Assembly (NCBI RefSeq): GCF_030817415.1
Contig: NZ_JAUSZI010000002.1
Span: 2,480,001-2,544,000 of the forward strand
Length of the DNA stretch: 64,000 bases
Direction: 5' to 3'
Origin: Streptomyces umbrinus
Lineage (GTDB): Bacteria; Actinomycetota; Actinomycetes; Streptomycetales; Streptomycetaceae
Position 1 is the first letter of the stretch. Each line of letters starts with the position of its first letter. The position numbers and the translations under genes were made by a program. This document shows positions 53,071 through 62,569 of the stretch, piece after piece. The notes under the pieces are model-generated. The model was given only the letters and a program-made list of their open reading frames with translations, ran no database searches and was not told where the DNA came from.

Positions 53071-55851
53071 TTACGCCTCGCTCTCAGACCCGTCCTCGTC
53101 GCCGTGCTCGGGCGTGGCCCCGATCGAGGCCGTCCCCGGATCGGCTTGCTCCGTGTCTTCCATGGGCTCGGCGTACTTCGCGGCGAGCCGGGCGAGGTGC
53201 AGGGCGAGTGGAAGCTGGAGCGCGTTGGCATAGTCGTCCGGGAAGCGCTGCTGGTGGACGTACATGGCCCACTGCTCCGGATCGTCGCCTGGTTGGAGTG
53301 CTGCCATGCAGAGGTCCAGGATTTCGGGATTCCACGCCGGCGTACCTGGCATGCGTAGAGACCGTCCGGCTGTGTTCCGGTGCTCGGTGAACTTACTGAT
53401 GTCACGGGGGTGTCCGTGCTGGCTGGCCTTGTCCGAGGTGCTCGCGAAGAGACGATTGTCCTGCGGCGCGTCAGCGGGCACCCAGAGCCCCTTGGCAACC
53501 CCGGCGCCCACGTCCCCGTCGGGTGCCCACCACTGCGGTGTCTCCTCCCGGTCGTGGCTCGCGATGCGGACGACCCGCAGGCGGCGGCCGTGCGCGGCAA
53601 GCCGCTGAAGTGGTCCGGCGCCCAGGCTCAGGCGGTCGACGGCCAGCCCGGGGTTGGTCAACCACGGCCAGCGCTGGCGGGTGTTCTGTGCGTGGGTGAG
53701 GACGAGGGTCGGCTCGCCGCGCAGCTTGTACAGCGTCTGCTTGACGAACAGGGCGGTTGCGTCTTCCTGCTGCTTCCGCGTCCTGAGATCTGTGCTGCGG
53801 ATCTTTCCGGTGAGGCTGCGCAGCAACTCGGGGTACGGCACCCAGTCCGACGTTTCCGCCGTACGGCCGAGCACACAGTCCTGGCCAGGACGGATGAGTA
53901 CGGCGATCGGGGTGAACTGCGGGTATTTGTTGTCGCGGCTGACGTTGCGCTTGACGAGCCAGAAGGCGAGCTGGTTCAGGGCCTCCGGGATGGCCGCACC
54001 GAGTGAATGCTCGGGCAGGAACCGCATCCCGAGCTGCCGCAGGCCATCGCTCCAGGCAGCCTTGGCCCGGTGCGGGTCCGAAACAGCCTCTGGCTTGGTG
54101 CCGTCCGGGTCCGGGAGGTCCAAGAACTGGCTGACCAGGCCGGCGTCAGCAAGCCCCACACGCAGCGCGGACTTAGGGTCGCTGGTGCGACGCCGGAAGC
54201 CGTCCTTGCCCTCCAACTCGACGAATGCCAGCTGAGGGTGCGTGCCCAGATCGGTCGTCCAGGTGCGCATTGCGTCACGCGCCGCACGCCGTCGCGTATC
54301 CATGGCGGCGTCCCATTCGTCGCCGCGCCGCAGAGTGCTGCCCTCACCCAGCGGGCCGACGAGTTCCCCGGCCTGCCGGACGTGGAGACGCACGGTCAGG
54401 TCGGGATGGTCCCACTGCCACAGGTCGGGGCCACCGGCCGTGCGGTGCTGCGCGAGGCCGAGGTTCTCCTCGGCAGCCGCGACCAGGTGGTCGCGCATGG
54501 TATCGGTCTGGTGCAGCAGTACGGCGGTGAGCCCAGCGGGGCCGACGGCGCGCACGAGAAGGGGGCGCCGTCGGGCGGCGTTGCGCGCCTGCCGCTCGAC
54601 ATTCTCCCGGTCGATCCTCGCCTTGTCCTCGTCGGTGGCCTTCTTCGGCACGGAGGCGGTGGACTCGAGCACGTTGTGCGGAGTCTGGCGCCGGATCCCG
54701 CTGCGCCGGGATGTGCTGACGCGCATGAACTCAGGTGACAGTGCCGCCGTGGCCCACTCCGTCAGGCGCCGTCGCTCCTGCGGCGCGATTCCGGCCTGTA
54801 CCCCGTGTCGTCCCATCATCGTGTGGTGCACCACTGCGGCGGTGACGCCGTCCCGGCCGGTGAGCCAGGTCTCCGGCTCCTTGGCCATGAGGTCGGGTGA
54901 GGGGAAGCGGGGGACGGCAGAGATCTGGTTCAGCATCCCCTCCGGCCCTCCCTGAACCCACGCGTAGCCCCCGGTCTGGGGCACCCAGCGCAGGCCGCCG
55001 ACCGCGAACCGTTCCGGGGCGGGTCCGTCGGGCACAAGGCTCTGGTCTGCCAGCAGGTAGACGGAGGCGCTTCCCCGCTGCGGCAGCCAGACGGGACCAC
55101 GTACCCATCGGCGTACACCGGTGGAGATGTGGATGCGGGGAGTCGGGTCGAAGGGAGCGGTGCGCAGACAGATCCGGATGTACGCGGAGTAGTTCCACAC
55201 CTTGGCCTTCGCACCACGTCCGGTGGGGTGCTCCAGCGGCGGCCAGGAGACGAGCTCGGCCCCGGGAGCTCCTGCGTCCATCGCGACCTGCCGGAACGAA
55301 AGCCGCTCGCCGAAGTGCTCGTAGGCCGGTACCTGACGTGCGATGCGGGCGGCGAGGACCTCGGGCAGAAGCCGCCACAGGTGGTCGGCGGGCACGGCGG
55401 TGCCGCCGTCACCGACGGTCTGCTCCAGCATGTCGACGCTGAGGAGATCCCACTCCAGGCCGTCGATGTCCAGCAGGGAGGCGGTCTCCTTGACTTTGGC
55501 GTGTCCCTCGGGGCCCGGCTGCAGATCGCGCAGCCAGGCGTGGATGAAGGTGCTCATCACCGCCTTGGGATAGGGGGCGTTCGCGTACAGCCAGGGCCAG
55601 CCGTCGTCGAGTGGGGCCCTCTTGGCCACGGATACCAAGTCGGGGGCAACGGCGGCGATCACCTGGTTGAGCCGCTTGATGGGCACCGACACCTTGCCAC
55701 GGTCGCGCCGCTCGGGCTTGCCGTGCTGCCAGTGGTCCTTGAGAGGGTCCCGCCAGGCTCGGGGGAAGGCGAGTGCGTAGTGGGGCATGAGGAAGGGATC
55801 GCCGCCCGGTGTGGGGACGAAGGCGGCCGGCTGGATGTGGTCGTAGGCCAT
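53071..55851 (-). CDS. pPIWI-RE protein (prokaryotic PIWI/Argonaute-related)
   Basis: The 926-aa product starts MAYDHIQPAAFVPTPGGDPF and ends in an acidic tail (TEQADPGTASIGATPEHGDE). Length, operon partners and several blocks fit the pPIWI-RE family, which has an N-terminal X module, a MID-like domain and a C-terminal RNase H-fold PIWI domain with the conserved Arg and Glu that give the name. The blocks include NKYPQFTPIAVLIRPGQ, then TLVLTHAQNTRQRWPWLTN and RFPDDYANALQLPLALHLAR. The published family is predicted to bind RNA or R-loop nucleic acid and guide an associated nuclease and helicase against invading DNA. It lies 103 bases after the helicase gene on the same strand. The family assignment rests mainly on context plus these blocks. 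Confidence 0.8.
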   Translation of the reverse strand: MAYDHIQPAAFVPTPGGDPFLMPHYALAFPRAWRDPLKDHWQHGKPERRDRGKVSVPIKRLNQVIAAVAPDLVSVAKRAPLDDGWPWLYANAPYPKAVMSTFIHAWLRDLQPGPEGHAKVKETASLLDIDGLEWDLLSVDMLEQTVGDGGTAVPADHLWRLLPEVLAARIARQVPAYEHFGERLSFRQVAMDAGAPGAELVSWPPLEHPTGRGAKAKVWNYSAYIRICLRTAPFDPTPRIHISTGVRRWVRGPVWLPQRGSASVYLLADQSLVPDGPAPERFAVGGLRWVPQTGGYAWVQGGPEGMLNQISAVPRFPSPDLMAKEPETWLTGRDGVTAAVVHHTMMGRHGVQAGIAPQERRRLTEWATAALSPEFMRVSTSRRSGIRRQTPHNVLESTASVPKKATDEDKARIDRENVERQARNAARRRPLLVRAVGPAGLTAVLLHQTDTMRDHLVAAAEENLGLAQHRTAGGPDLWQWDHPDLTVRLHVRQAGELVGPLGEGSTLRRGDEWDAAMDTRRRAARDAMRTWTTDLGTHPQLAFVELEGKDGFRRRTSDPKSALRVGLADAGLVSQFLDLPDPDGTKPEAVSDPHRAKAAWSDGLRQLGMRFLPEHSLGAAIPEALNQLAFWLVKRNVSRDNKYPQFTPIAVLIRPGQDCVLGRTAETSDWVPYPELLRSLTGKIRSTDLRTRKQQEDATALFVKQTLYKLRGEPTLVLTHAQNTRQRWPWLTNPGLAVDRLSLGAGPLQRLAAHGRRLRVVRIASHDREETPQWWAPDGDVGAGVAKGLWVPADAPQDNRLFASTSDKASQHGHPRDISKFTEHRNTAGRSLRMPGTPAWNPEILDLCMAALQPGDDPEQWAMYVHQQRFPDDYANALQLPLALHLARLAAKYAEPMEDTEQADPGTASIGATPEHGDEDGSESEA

Positions 55852-55954
55852 GGCGGGGTGGGTCTCCGTTCGAATCGGGGAGAAGTGTCAGTGAGTGTCA
55901 TTCCGATGCGCGAGAGTGCGTCGATGCGCTGGCGCGGGAGTGCCGGCGGGGGCG

Positions 55955-58900
55955 TCAATCCATGTCCGCCAGTGCCTTGTAGAGCGGCTCGTACAAGGCC
56001 TCGACCAGGGACTTGTCGATCGCGGGCATGGCGGATTCGGCACTGAAGTAGGGGGCGAGGAGTGCGTGCATGCTCGCCAGCAGGCTGGTGGCGGGGGTGT
56101 CGGTGGCCGCGAGGCCCGCCTCGCGTGGTGAGAAGGCGGCGTCGACGAATACGACGCGAGCAGGCACTCCGCCCCGCACGAGGCGGCCGATGACCTGCCA
56201 CATCACGACCAGCTGGTCCCAGGTGAACGCCTCCTTCTCGGCCTTGGGGAGGCTGGTCCACGACAGTCGGCGAGTCAGGAAGCGGTTCCAGGCGCGGCGG
56301 GCGTCACGCCGGAAGGCGAGCCCCGCCCGGTCGGGGGTGCCTTCCCGGCGGGCCAGGCGCCGCAGGCCCTCGCCCGTGCCACGGATCTGCCGTACCGCCC
56401 AGTCGTTGACGGCCTGCACGGCGAGTGCGATGTCGTCGGGACGGGGGTGTGGGCGGGCCAGGAAGTAGACGGTGCCGATGGCTGCCTTGCCTCCGGGAAC
56501 GACAATGTTGTGGCCGCGTTCGACGGCGAGGAGCGGGGCGACGAGAAGTTCCCCGTCGGCCTGGCCTCCGCGCGCCCAGCCCGCCACGTCGCCCCGTCGC
56601 AGAGCCTTCGCCTCGGCGGTATGCGGCAGGGCGCTCCAGGCCGTGTCGAGGTCGGCGTCGTCGGAGACGAGCCGGGAGACCCGACCGGCCCATTCGGGGA
56701 TCGAGTTGAGGTACGCGGCGGCCCTGCGGGCCTCCTCGTAGCTGCCGACGAGGAGCAGCAGGCGGCGCCTATCGAGGTCTTCGATGTCGTCGAGTTCCTG
56801 CTGGAGGGCGCTGACCGAGCCGGTGAGGCTGCGGTCGGGCTCGGCGAGCTGGTGCAGCATCTGGACTAGGGCGGCCGGGCGTTCCTCCGGGTCGCAGCCG
56901 GACAGCCGCAGCGGTCTTGTACTTCCGGGCCAGTACAGGAACTCCTTGCGGAACTCGGTGTCGAGGATGGCGCGCACCTCCTCCTTGTGCGGGCGCAGCA
57001 CCGCATCGACATCGGCGTGCACGTGGTAGCGGCTGGAGGTCCCGGCCCAGCTGGTGGCGGACATCAGCATCAGATGCGGGCCAGGCCGTCCGTCGACGGC
57101 TGGCAGGTCGGGCAGACCGAGCAGCAGTTCGCGTCCCACACCGTTGCAGCGGAAGAAGCGCAATTCGCCACTCTGCTCGCCCTCTTTTCTCCTCTCGTCC
57201 AGCTGGAACTGGAAGCCGAGGACGTTGCCCATGGGCGACTCGGACATCACGGGCTCGTAGTCACGGGGCGGGCGACGGGAGAGCACATTGGAGGCGGACT
57301 CCAGGTTGAGGACCGCCTCGACGCGCTGCCAGAGCCCGGTCATGAAGTTGAGCCGATGGTGCAAAGCGGCGAGGACCAAGGTGAGTTCGAACCGGGGCAC
57401 ATGGGGGTCGGGTCCGGCTTCGACTCGTACGGCACCGTTGAGGAGCCGCTCCAGCACGGGCCGCACCTGGGTGCGAGTGTCGGAGCCGTGAGGGGCGTGC
57501 AGTAGACCGAGGGTGAGATGGACGAGCTCGTTGACGAGCACGGTCTCCGCCGGATCTGTCTCGGGTTCGGTGCCAGCGGTACGGGGCTGGAGCGGGTCGT
57601 CACGGAAGCGGTTGAGTACGCCGTCGATCCGCTCGCGCTGCGCAAGGCGCCGGGCCTCGGGCATCCCCTCGGACACGGTGCTCTCGTCCACGTCCTTGAG
57701 GTCAGGGAACCAGGCGTTGATGAGCCACTGGTGGAGGGTGACCGCGCTGAAGTAGTCCTGAGTGATCCAGTGGCGCAGCGCGTGGTTCTGGATGAGGCGC
57801 GAGTACAGCCGGTCGGTGGCGTGGCGCACGGTGTGAGTAGCGTTCGTCCAGTCGTCGATGTCCCGTGCCGAGAGCTGGAGTCGCGCCTGCCCGGCGAGTT
57901 CGGCAAGGGCATGGGCAGCGACCTCGTCGATCCACGAGTTCGGGGCGCGTCCGGCGAGAGTGGTGGCGGGGGCGAACGCCGTGTCGAGCTGCATCTGCAC
58001 CCGGTCCGCCTCATCCACGATGACCAAGTCGCTCATCCGGCAGGCGAGTTCGAGGTAACGCAGCCGCTGCTGCTGAAGCTGTTCGGGCACGGCAGTGTGG
58101 ACGAGACTCGCGGGAGTGGCAACCCACACCCGGGCGTCGACGAGTTGACGGGCCGCGTGATGGCGAGGGCAGCGGGACCACAGGGGGCAGCCGTGACGCC
58201 GCGGGCGTTCGTCGTCCGTGGACGCGGCACTCGCAGCGGGTTCAGCGGCCGCTGCCCCGTCGAGGGCCTCCCCATCATCATCGGGATCTGCCTCGGAACC
58301 CTCCCCGCCGAACAGCCCTTCCCGCGGGTCCACCGTCTCCGTGGGTGTCCGGCGCACCTCGTAGAGGTTTCCGCACGGCGCCTCGCCGACGCGCAGCGGT
58401 CGCTCCGCCTCCATGCCGCGCAGGGCATCGAGTGGGCAGGCGCTGTTGACGTGGTCGAAACCGTCGTGCCAGTGGGTGAGCAGGCTTGGGGTGCCGCTCG
58501 ACGCGATGCGCCGGTGGAGTCGCTGGATGTGGCGCTCGCGCGTGGAGTGGCCGAGTACTGGTGCGGTCGGCACGCCCAGACGGTCCAGGAGTCCGGTGAC
58601 GGACAGGGCTTCGGCGACATCGCCGACGACGACGGTGATCCGCAGCCCACGTTCGGTGACGGCCCAGAAGGTGAGGATGTCACGCAGGGTGCTCTTGCCG
58701 GCGCCGACCATGCCGACGAGGTGGAGGAGCCGGTCGATGCGCAGGGTGTCGCTCTGCTCGAACTTTCCTTGTCCCTCGTCGCGTACGAACAGCTCGACGC
58801 GCCTCAGGCGCTGGAGCCAGTGGCCATACGCAATGTCCGGGGTCTTTGACTCGATCACGTCCATACGGCGCGCGGCGGCTTCCAGTTCGCGCCACTCGAC

Positions 58901-59494
58901 GGTGATCGGCTCACCCTTGCCGGGCAGCGGCGCATCGAGGTCATGTGCGGCCGTCGGTCCGTCCGGAAGCAGGTCCTCTGTGAAGGTGACGGCGTACCGG
59001 CGGTCGCGGACGGGGAAGACGTAGTCTCCGGCCTGGGCGTGCGGCAGTCGGTGACGCGCGTACGGGGGCGGCTCCCCGAGCACCTTCTCGTAGCGCTCGA
59101 AGCGGCGTGCGGCCCGCGCGGGCGAGCGACGCACGGGCACGGACTCCGCCGATGCGAGATCGTATCCGCGCAGTTCCTGGGGAACGGCGAGGTAGGACTC
59201 GAGGGCGTGCAGCCATTCCCGGCGCCTGCGCAGGGGCAGCAGGTAGTGCCGGGCTCGCCGGACGCGCAGTCGCTGCGCGTCGGTGGTGATGTCGCCGAAC
59301 GCCTCCCCGAACGGGTAGCCACTGACGAGTGTCCACGTGTCGATGGCGGCCCGGCCCGGCATGACCGACTCCAGGAGGTACAGGCCGAGTTCCACATCTA
59401 GTAGATCGCCGGGGTTGAAGGAGCGGGGTCCGTCCTGCCATGCGTCCTTCAAGGGGGCGGTCAGCCCGCGGTGCCAACCGCTGCGGTCACGCAT
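55955..59494 (-). CDS. pPIWI-RE-associated DinG/XPD-like helicase
   Basis: ATG 59494 overlaps the REase gene stop by eight bases. The 1,179-aa protein has Walker A LVGMVGAGKSTLRDI (Lys267) and a DEAD box LVIVDEADRVQMQLD (about 492-496). Motif III-like LMSATSWAG and motif VI MWQVIGRLVRGG (about 1104) follow. Between motifs I and II, four Cys in HVNSACPL, APCGNLYE and GCPLWSRCPRH resemble the XPD/DinG iron-sulfur cluster site, with the spacing stretched. It should unwind DNA or RNA:DNA hybrids using ATP. A helicase of this type is the standard partner of pPIWI-RE. Confidence 0.88.
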   Translation of the reverse strand: MRDRSGWHRGLTAPLKDAWQDGPRSFNPGDLLDVELGLYLLESVMPGRAAIDTWTLVSGYPFGEAFGDITTDAQRLRVRRARHYLLPLRRRREWLHALESYLAVPQELRGYDLASAESVPVRRSPARAARRFERYEKVLGEPPPYARHRLPHAQAGDYVFPVRDRRYAVTFTEDLLPDGPTAAHDLDAPLPGKGEPITVEWRELEAAARRMDVIESKTPDIAYGHWLQRLRRVELFVRDEGQGKFEQSDTLRIDRLLHLVGMVGAGKSTLRDILTFWAVTERGLRITVVVGDVAEALSVTGLLDRLGVPTAPVLGHSTRERHIQRLHRRIASSGTPSLLTHWHDGFDHVNSACPLDALRGMEAERPLRVGEAPCGNLYEVRRTPTETVDPREGLFGGEGSEADPDDDGEALDGAAAAEPAASAASTDDERPRRHGCPLWSRCPRHHAARQLVDARVWVATPASLVHTAVPEQLQQQRLRYLELACRMSDLVIVDEADRVQMQLDTAFAPATTLAGRAPNSWIDEVAAHALAELAGQARLQLSARDIDDWTNATHTVRHATDRLYSRLIQNHALRHWITQDYFSAVTLHQWLINAWFPDLKDVDESTVSEGMPEARRLAQRERIDGVLNRFRDDPLQPRTAGTEPETDPAETVLVNELVHLTLGLLHAPHGSDTRTQVRPVLERLLNGAVRVEAGPDPHVPRFELTLVLAALHHRLNFMTGLWQRVEAVLNLESASNVLSRRPPRDYEPVMSESPMGNVLGFQFQLDERRKEGEQSGELRFFRCNGVGRELLLGLPDLPAVDGRPGPHLMLMSATSWAGTSSRYHVHADVDAVLRPHKEEVRAILDTEFRKEFLYWPGSTRPLRLSGCDPEERPAALVQMLHQLAEPDRSLTGSVSALQQELDDIEDLDRRRLLLLVGSYEEARRAAAYLNSIPEWAGRVSRLVSDDADLDTAWSALPHTAEAKALRRGDVAGWARGGQADGELLVAPLLAVERGHNIVVPGGKAAIGTVYFLARPHPRPDDIALAVQAVNDWAVRQIRGTGEGLRRLARREGTPDRAGLAFRRDARRAWNRFLTRRLSWTSLPKAEKEAFTWDQLVVMWQVIGRLVRGGVPARVVFVDAAFSPREAGLAATDTPATSLLASMHALLAPYFSAESAMPAIDKSLVEALYEPLYKALADMD

Positions 59495-60698
59495 CGAGCT
59501 CTCCTTCCTGGGGTTTCGGTGTCGTTCGCTGTACTCTCCGTGCTGTCCGGGGCGTCGGCCGGGCGGTTCCCGGCTCGGTGTGCCGCATGGTGCGGGCCAG
59601 GGTGCTTTTCGCCTGCCGCACGACCTCCTCGTCCGTGAGCAGGCTGACGTGGCCTTCGACTCCCTCGGGCAGATGGTGGTGGAAGACTTCGCGGTAGCCG
59701 TCCCGCTCCTTGAACCTGTAGGAGGGCACGACGAGCAACCCCCGGTCGTAGGGCGGTTCGCCGCGCAGGGCGGTGGTGGTCCGGCCAAGCAGCGCGGGGT
59801 TGGCTCGGTCCTTGACGTCGACGCCCCACGCCCGGCCGTCGGGAAAGACCACACGGAGGTCGTACGCGTCGAAGTTGGGCCACATCGCGACGTCGAGGCC
59901 GAGTCCCACAAGCCGCTGTTCCAGGTCGGTCTCGGCCAGTCCGGGGCCGGTGATGAAGACACGAAGCGGCCTGGTGAGGAGGTACAGACCGCCGTCGGCC
60001 CCGGGTTTGAGGCGTTCTCCGACGGCCACGGGCCTCCTGCGGCAGCGGTCGAGCGTGCAGGCGTATCCGTCGTCCCGCAAGGGCACCAGCAGACACCCGC
60101 AACCGGCGCACAGCGTGCACTGCCCATGGCTGACGTAGGTGGCGGTGACCGGCTCGTAGCACCGCTTCACGGTGTCGAGCAGCAGTGACAGGTCCAAGTC
60201 GGCGCTGAGCAGGGCGAGTTCGACACCTGTCAGGACGGGGCGCTCGATGAGCAGCCTGCGGAAGGCGGTGTAGGAGTCGGGGGCCTTGGCCGCCCGGCAC
60301 AGGGTGAGCGCCTCTTTGAGTAGTGCGTTCTCGATCTGCTCGGCGGCCGGATCTGGTGCGAAGATGGCCCACTCCAGGCACTCCTGGGCGGGGGCGCCGG
60401 TGTCCGCGTCGACCAGCCGCAGGTCACCGATGTGCTGGTCTTCGAAGAGGTACGGCCACCAGTCTGCCAGTGGGCGTGCAGCCGCCCACCGGGCGAGCTG
60501 CGGCACACTGCCGGGGGCCGGACGCCCGGTGCGCAGGCAGACGAGGACGAGATGGTTGTAGGCGGCCTGCACGACATCGGGGTAGACGGGATCGCCGGGC
60601 GTGCGCAGCCGGGACAGGCGTACCAAGGCAGTAGCGACCAGCCTCAGCAGCCGCTCGGACTCGGCATCTGCGACATCCGGGGGTTCAACGGCGGCCAC
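59487..60698 (-). CDS. pPIWI-RE-associated restriction-endonuclease-fold protein
   Basis: GTG 60698 follows AGGAGGTG (60704-60710); the longer open frame upstream is shadow of the preceding gene. The 403-aa protein has a helical N-terminal half and a zinc-ribbon-like Cys cluster (CTLCAGCGCLLVP, then CTLDRC). The PD-(D/E)XK-type core is FDAYDLRVVFPDGRAWGVDV with the catalytic-like DVK (Lys296). It is the predicted DNA-cutting subunit of the pPIWI-RE module. Its stop overlaps the helicase start, and its start lies inside the end of the upstream nuclease gene, showing tight coupling. Confidence 0.82.
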   Translation of the reverse strand: MAAVEPPDVADAESERLLRLVATALVRLSRLRTPGDPVYPDVVQAAYNHLVLVCLRTGRPAPGSVPQLARWAAARPLADWWPYLFEDQHIGDLRLVDADTGAPAQECLEWAIFAPDPAAEQIENALLKEALTLCRAAKAPDSYTAFRRLLIERPVLTGVELALLSADLDLSLLLDTVKRCYEPVTATYVSHGQCTLCAGCGCLLVPLRDDGYACTLDRCRRRPVAVGERLKPGADGGLYLLTRPLRVFITGPGLAETDLEQRLVGLGLDVAMWPNFDAYDLRVVFPDGRAWGVDVKDRANPALLGRTTTALRGEPPYDRGLLVVPSYRFKERDGYREVFHHHLPEGVEGHVSLLTDEEVVRQAKSTLARTMRHTEPGTARPTPRTARRVQRTTPKPQEGELDA

Positions 60699-62295
60699 GA
60701 CGCACCTCCTCGGGGGCGCTCGCGCACCACTCGGTAACAGGGCAGGTGCGGCAGTGGGCGCCGGGCCTGGGCGTGAAGACCTCGTCGCCGCGCCACGCAT
60801 CGACGTACTCCCGCACAAGCCGACGGGCGGCCTCGACGCGCTCGGGCTCGTTGCACGGCTCGATGTACGAAGGGTCGCCACTGTCCGGCCGCAGCACCTC
60901 CAGCTCGACCCGCGAGCCCGCAGGGTCGCCGCCGAAGGCCCCTTCGGCAAGAAGGACGACGGCGAGGGCGAGTTGCGGGTCGGTGGTGAAGGGGTCCCGG
61001 CCCATCCAGGCATCCGCGCTCTGAGTCGTCTTGGTCTCGCGCCACACCCATGAGCCATGCTCCAGGTAGAGCAGGTCCGGTTTCACGATCAGGACGGCAT
61101 GGGCGTACGGGTCGTAGAAGGCGCGCCGGGGCTCGGGCAGCACGGTCGTGACGCCGTCGTTGAGGAGCGGGCACATGTCGATGTGTTGGGCGAGCATGCG
61201 GGACCCGATGCGCGACCACTCATCGGTCATGCGCAGCTCCCCGTCACCCCAGGCGGTGTCGCCCCAGGGCATGTCCGCGCCCCCACACGGCGTCAGGAGA
61301 CCGCTCCTGTGGTTGGCCTCCAGATGGGCGTGGACGGCCTTGCCGAGCTGGTTCTCCGGGGAGTACTCGCGGGTCCGGGGGAGGTGCTGGGCGTAGGAGA
61401 AGTACATCTGCGGACACTTGCGGTAGTAGCGCAGGTGGCTGGCGGACAGCTCCCGCAGTGGGAAGGGGCCTCGGCCGGCGGGGATGCCGAGCAGGCCGGG
61501 CAAACGAACCGGAGCGTCACAGGTCTCCAGCCGACGGCAGCCCACGCAGCTGCCGCCGGGTGTTGCAGGGCCGCCACCCACGATCTCCTTGACGCGCGCT
61601 TCTGCATGCTCTTCGTAGTAGGCGCGGACCGTGTCGGGCCCGCCCTCGAAGAGGAGCCGGTACGAGCCGTCGTGCAGCCCGGTGAGGGCCACGCGCACGT
61701 GGTCGACGGGCTCGGCACCGAGGAGCCGATACGGGTGCCAGGGCTTGGCGCCCTGCCGTGCGGGTTCCCCGAGGGCGGCGGCGAGGGCGGCGATCGCGAT
61801 GCGGTCCTTCGGGACAGACCGGGGGTCGGCGCTGCCGTAGCAGAGGAAGGAGAACTCGCGAAGCCGCCGTCCCGGGTTGTGGTGGCAGGCCCCCCAGCCG
61901 GTCAGCTCCCACGTCCGCCCGTCTACCTCCCGCATCCGCACCCACGGGCCGGGAGCGGGAATCACAGGCGGCGCCTCCTTGGGCCGGTCGCGTTCGAGCC
62001 ACCGCGCGACGGCGTGCCGCAGGAAGCGGCGCTGGGCCCGGTGGAGGGAACGCCCGGCAGAGTCTTCGGCCTGCCGTACGGCGTCCTGTGGGGCCATGCC
62101 CTCGCACTCGACGAGCCGCACAGCGGCGAGGACGAGGCCGAGGACGAAGTTCTCCAGATACGGCTTCGGCCGCTCAACGCGGCGGCCAGGCCAGGCGTTC
62201 GGCCGCGTCTTGCCCTCTGCGAAGCGCAGGCAAGTGTACTGCTCGTCCGCCGCGTGCGAAGCCTGCACCCGGATCAGCGCGCCGCTGCCGGTCAT
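60685..62295 (-). CDS. PD-(D/E)XK (Cas4/RecB-like) nuclease, first gene of the pPIWI-RE operon
   Basis: ATG 62295 (MTGSGALIRVQASHAADEQY) follows GGAGGGG very closely, so the start could be a little different. The 536-aa protein has SASHLRYYRKCPQMYFSYAQ, a RecB-family N-terminal block. The active site is VKPDLLYLEHGSWVWRETKT, with Asp407, Glu420 and Lys422. A C-terminal triplet in HCRTCPVTEWC, together with the upstream Cys in YRKCP, recalls the 4Fe-4S ring of Cas4/AddB nucleases. A further CVGCRRLETC lies in the middle. Its stop overlaps the REase start by 14 bases. It is not part of the minimal three-gene pPIWI-RE core and may add end-processing or spacer-like activity. Confidence 0.82.
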   Translation of the reverse strand: MTGSGALIRVQASHAADEQYTCLRFAEGKTRPNAWPGRRVERPKPYLENFVLGLVLAAVRLVECEGMAPQDAVRQAEDSAGRSLHRAQRRFLRHAVARWLERDRPKEAPPVIPAPGPWVRMREVDGRTWELTGWGACHHNPGRRLREFSFLCYGSADPRSVPKDRIAIAALAAALGEPARQGAKPWHPYRLLGAEPVDHVRVALTGLHDGSYRLLFEGGPDTVRAYYEEHAEARVKEIVGGGPATPGGSCVGCRRLETCDAPVRLPGLLGIPAGRGPFPLRELSASHLRYYRKCPQMYFSYAQHLPRTREYSPENQLGKAVHAHLEANHRSGLLTPCGGADMPWGDTAWGDGELRMTDEWSRIGSRMLAQHIDMCPLLNDGVTTVLPEPRRAFYDPYAHAVLIVKPDLLYLEHGSWVWRETKTTQSADAWMGRDPFTTDPQLALAVVLLAEGAFGGDPAGSRVELEVLRPDSGDPSYIEPCNEPERVEAARRLVREYVDAWRGDEVFTPRPGAHCRTCPVTEWCASAPEEVRRGRR

Positions 62296-62569
62296 CCCCT
62301 CCGGGGGTGGCCACTCCGCCCCTGCTGCTCCGCCCCTGCCTCTGTCCTGCACGGTCCGTCTCCCTCGGCAACTGCGGTGCCCACGGCACACTCCACCCGT
62401 CGCTGCGGCCCCCTGAGGCGACCGTAGTAAGACCGTACCAGAGTGTGAATATAGCCAACCAAAATCTGTGATCTAAGTTCGACGCTACTGTGATCCTGTT
62501 CGACTCACGCGAATTCGCGTAGGGTCGACTGCACCCCCCGAGCTGCCGGAAGACGAGGAGCCGAGGAGC
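62296..62569. promoter_or_regulatory. Divergent control region of the defence locus
   Basis: This gap separates the pPIWI-RE operon from the methylase. It contains two direct repeats, CTGTGATCTAAGTTCGAC (62466-62483) and CTGTGATCCTGTTCGAC (62488-62504), 22 bases apart. The palindrome ACGCGAATTCGCGT lies at 62507-62520. TTCGAC (62499-62504) with TAGGGT (62520-62525) could serve as a -35/-10 pair for the methylase, though the 15-base spacing is short. The repeats overlap this, suggesting repression, perhaps by the methylase's own N-terminal HTH. Confidence 0.5.

Noticed and set aside
52765..53358. Plus-strand frame of 197 codons
   Set aside because: Overlaps the end of the pPIWI-RE gene antisense and lacks a ribosome binding site or protein-like segments.
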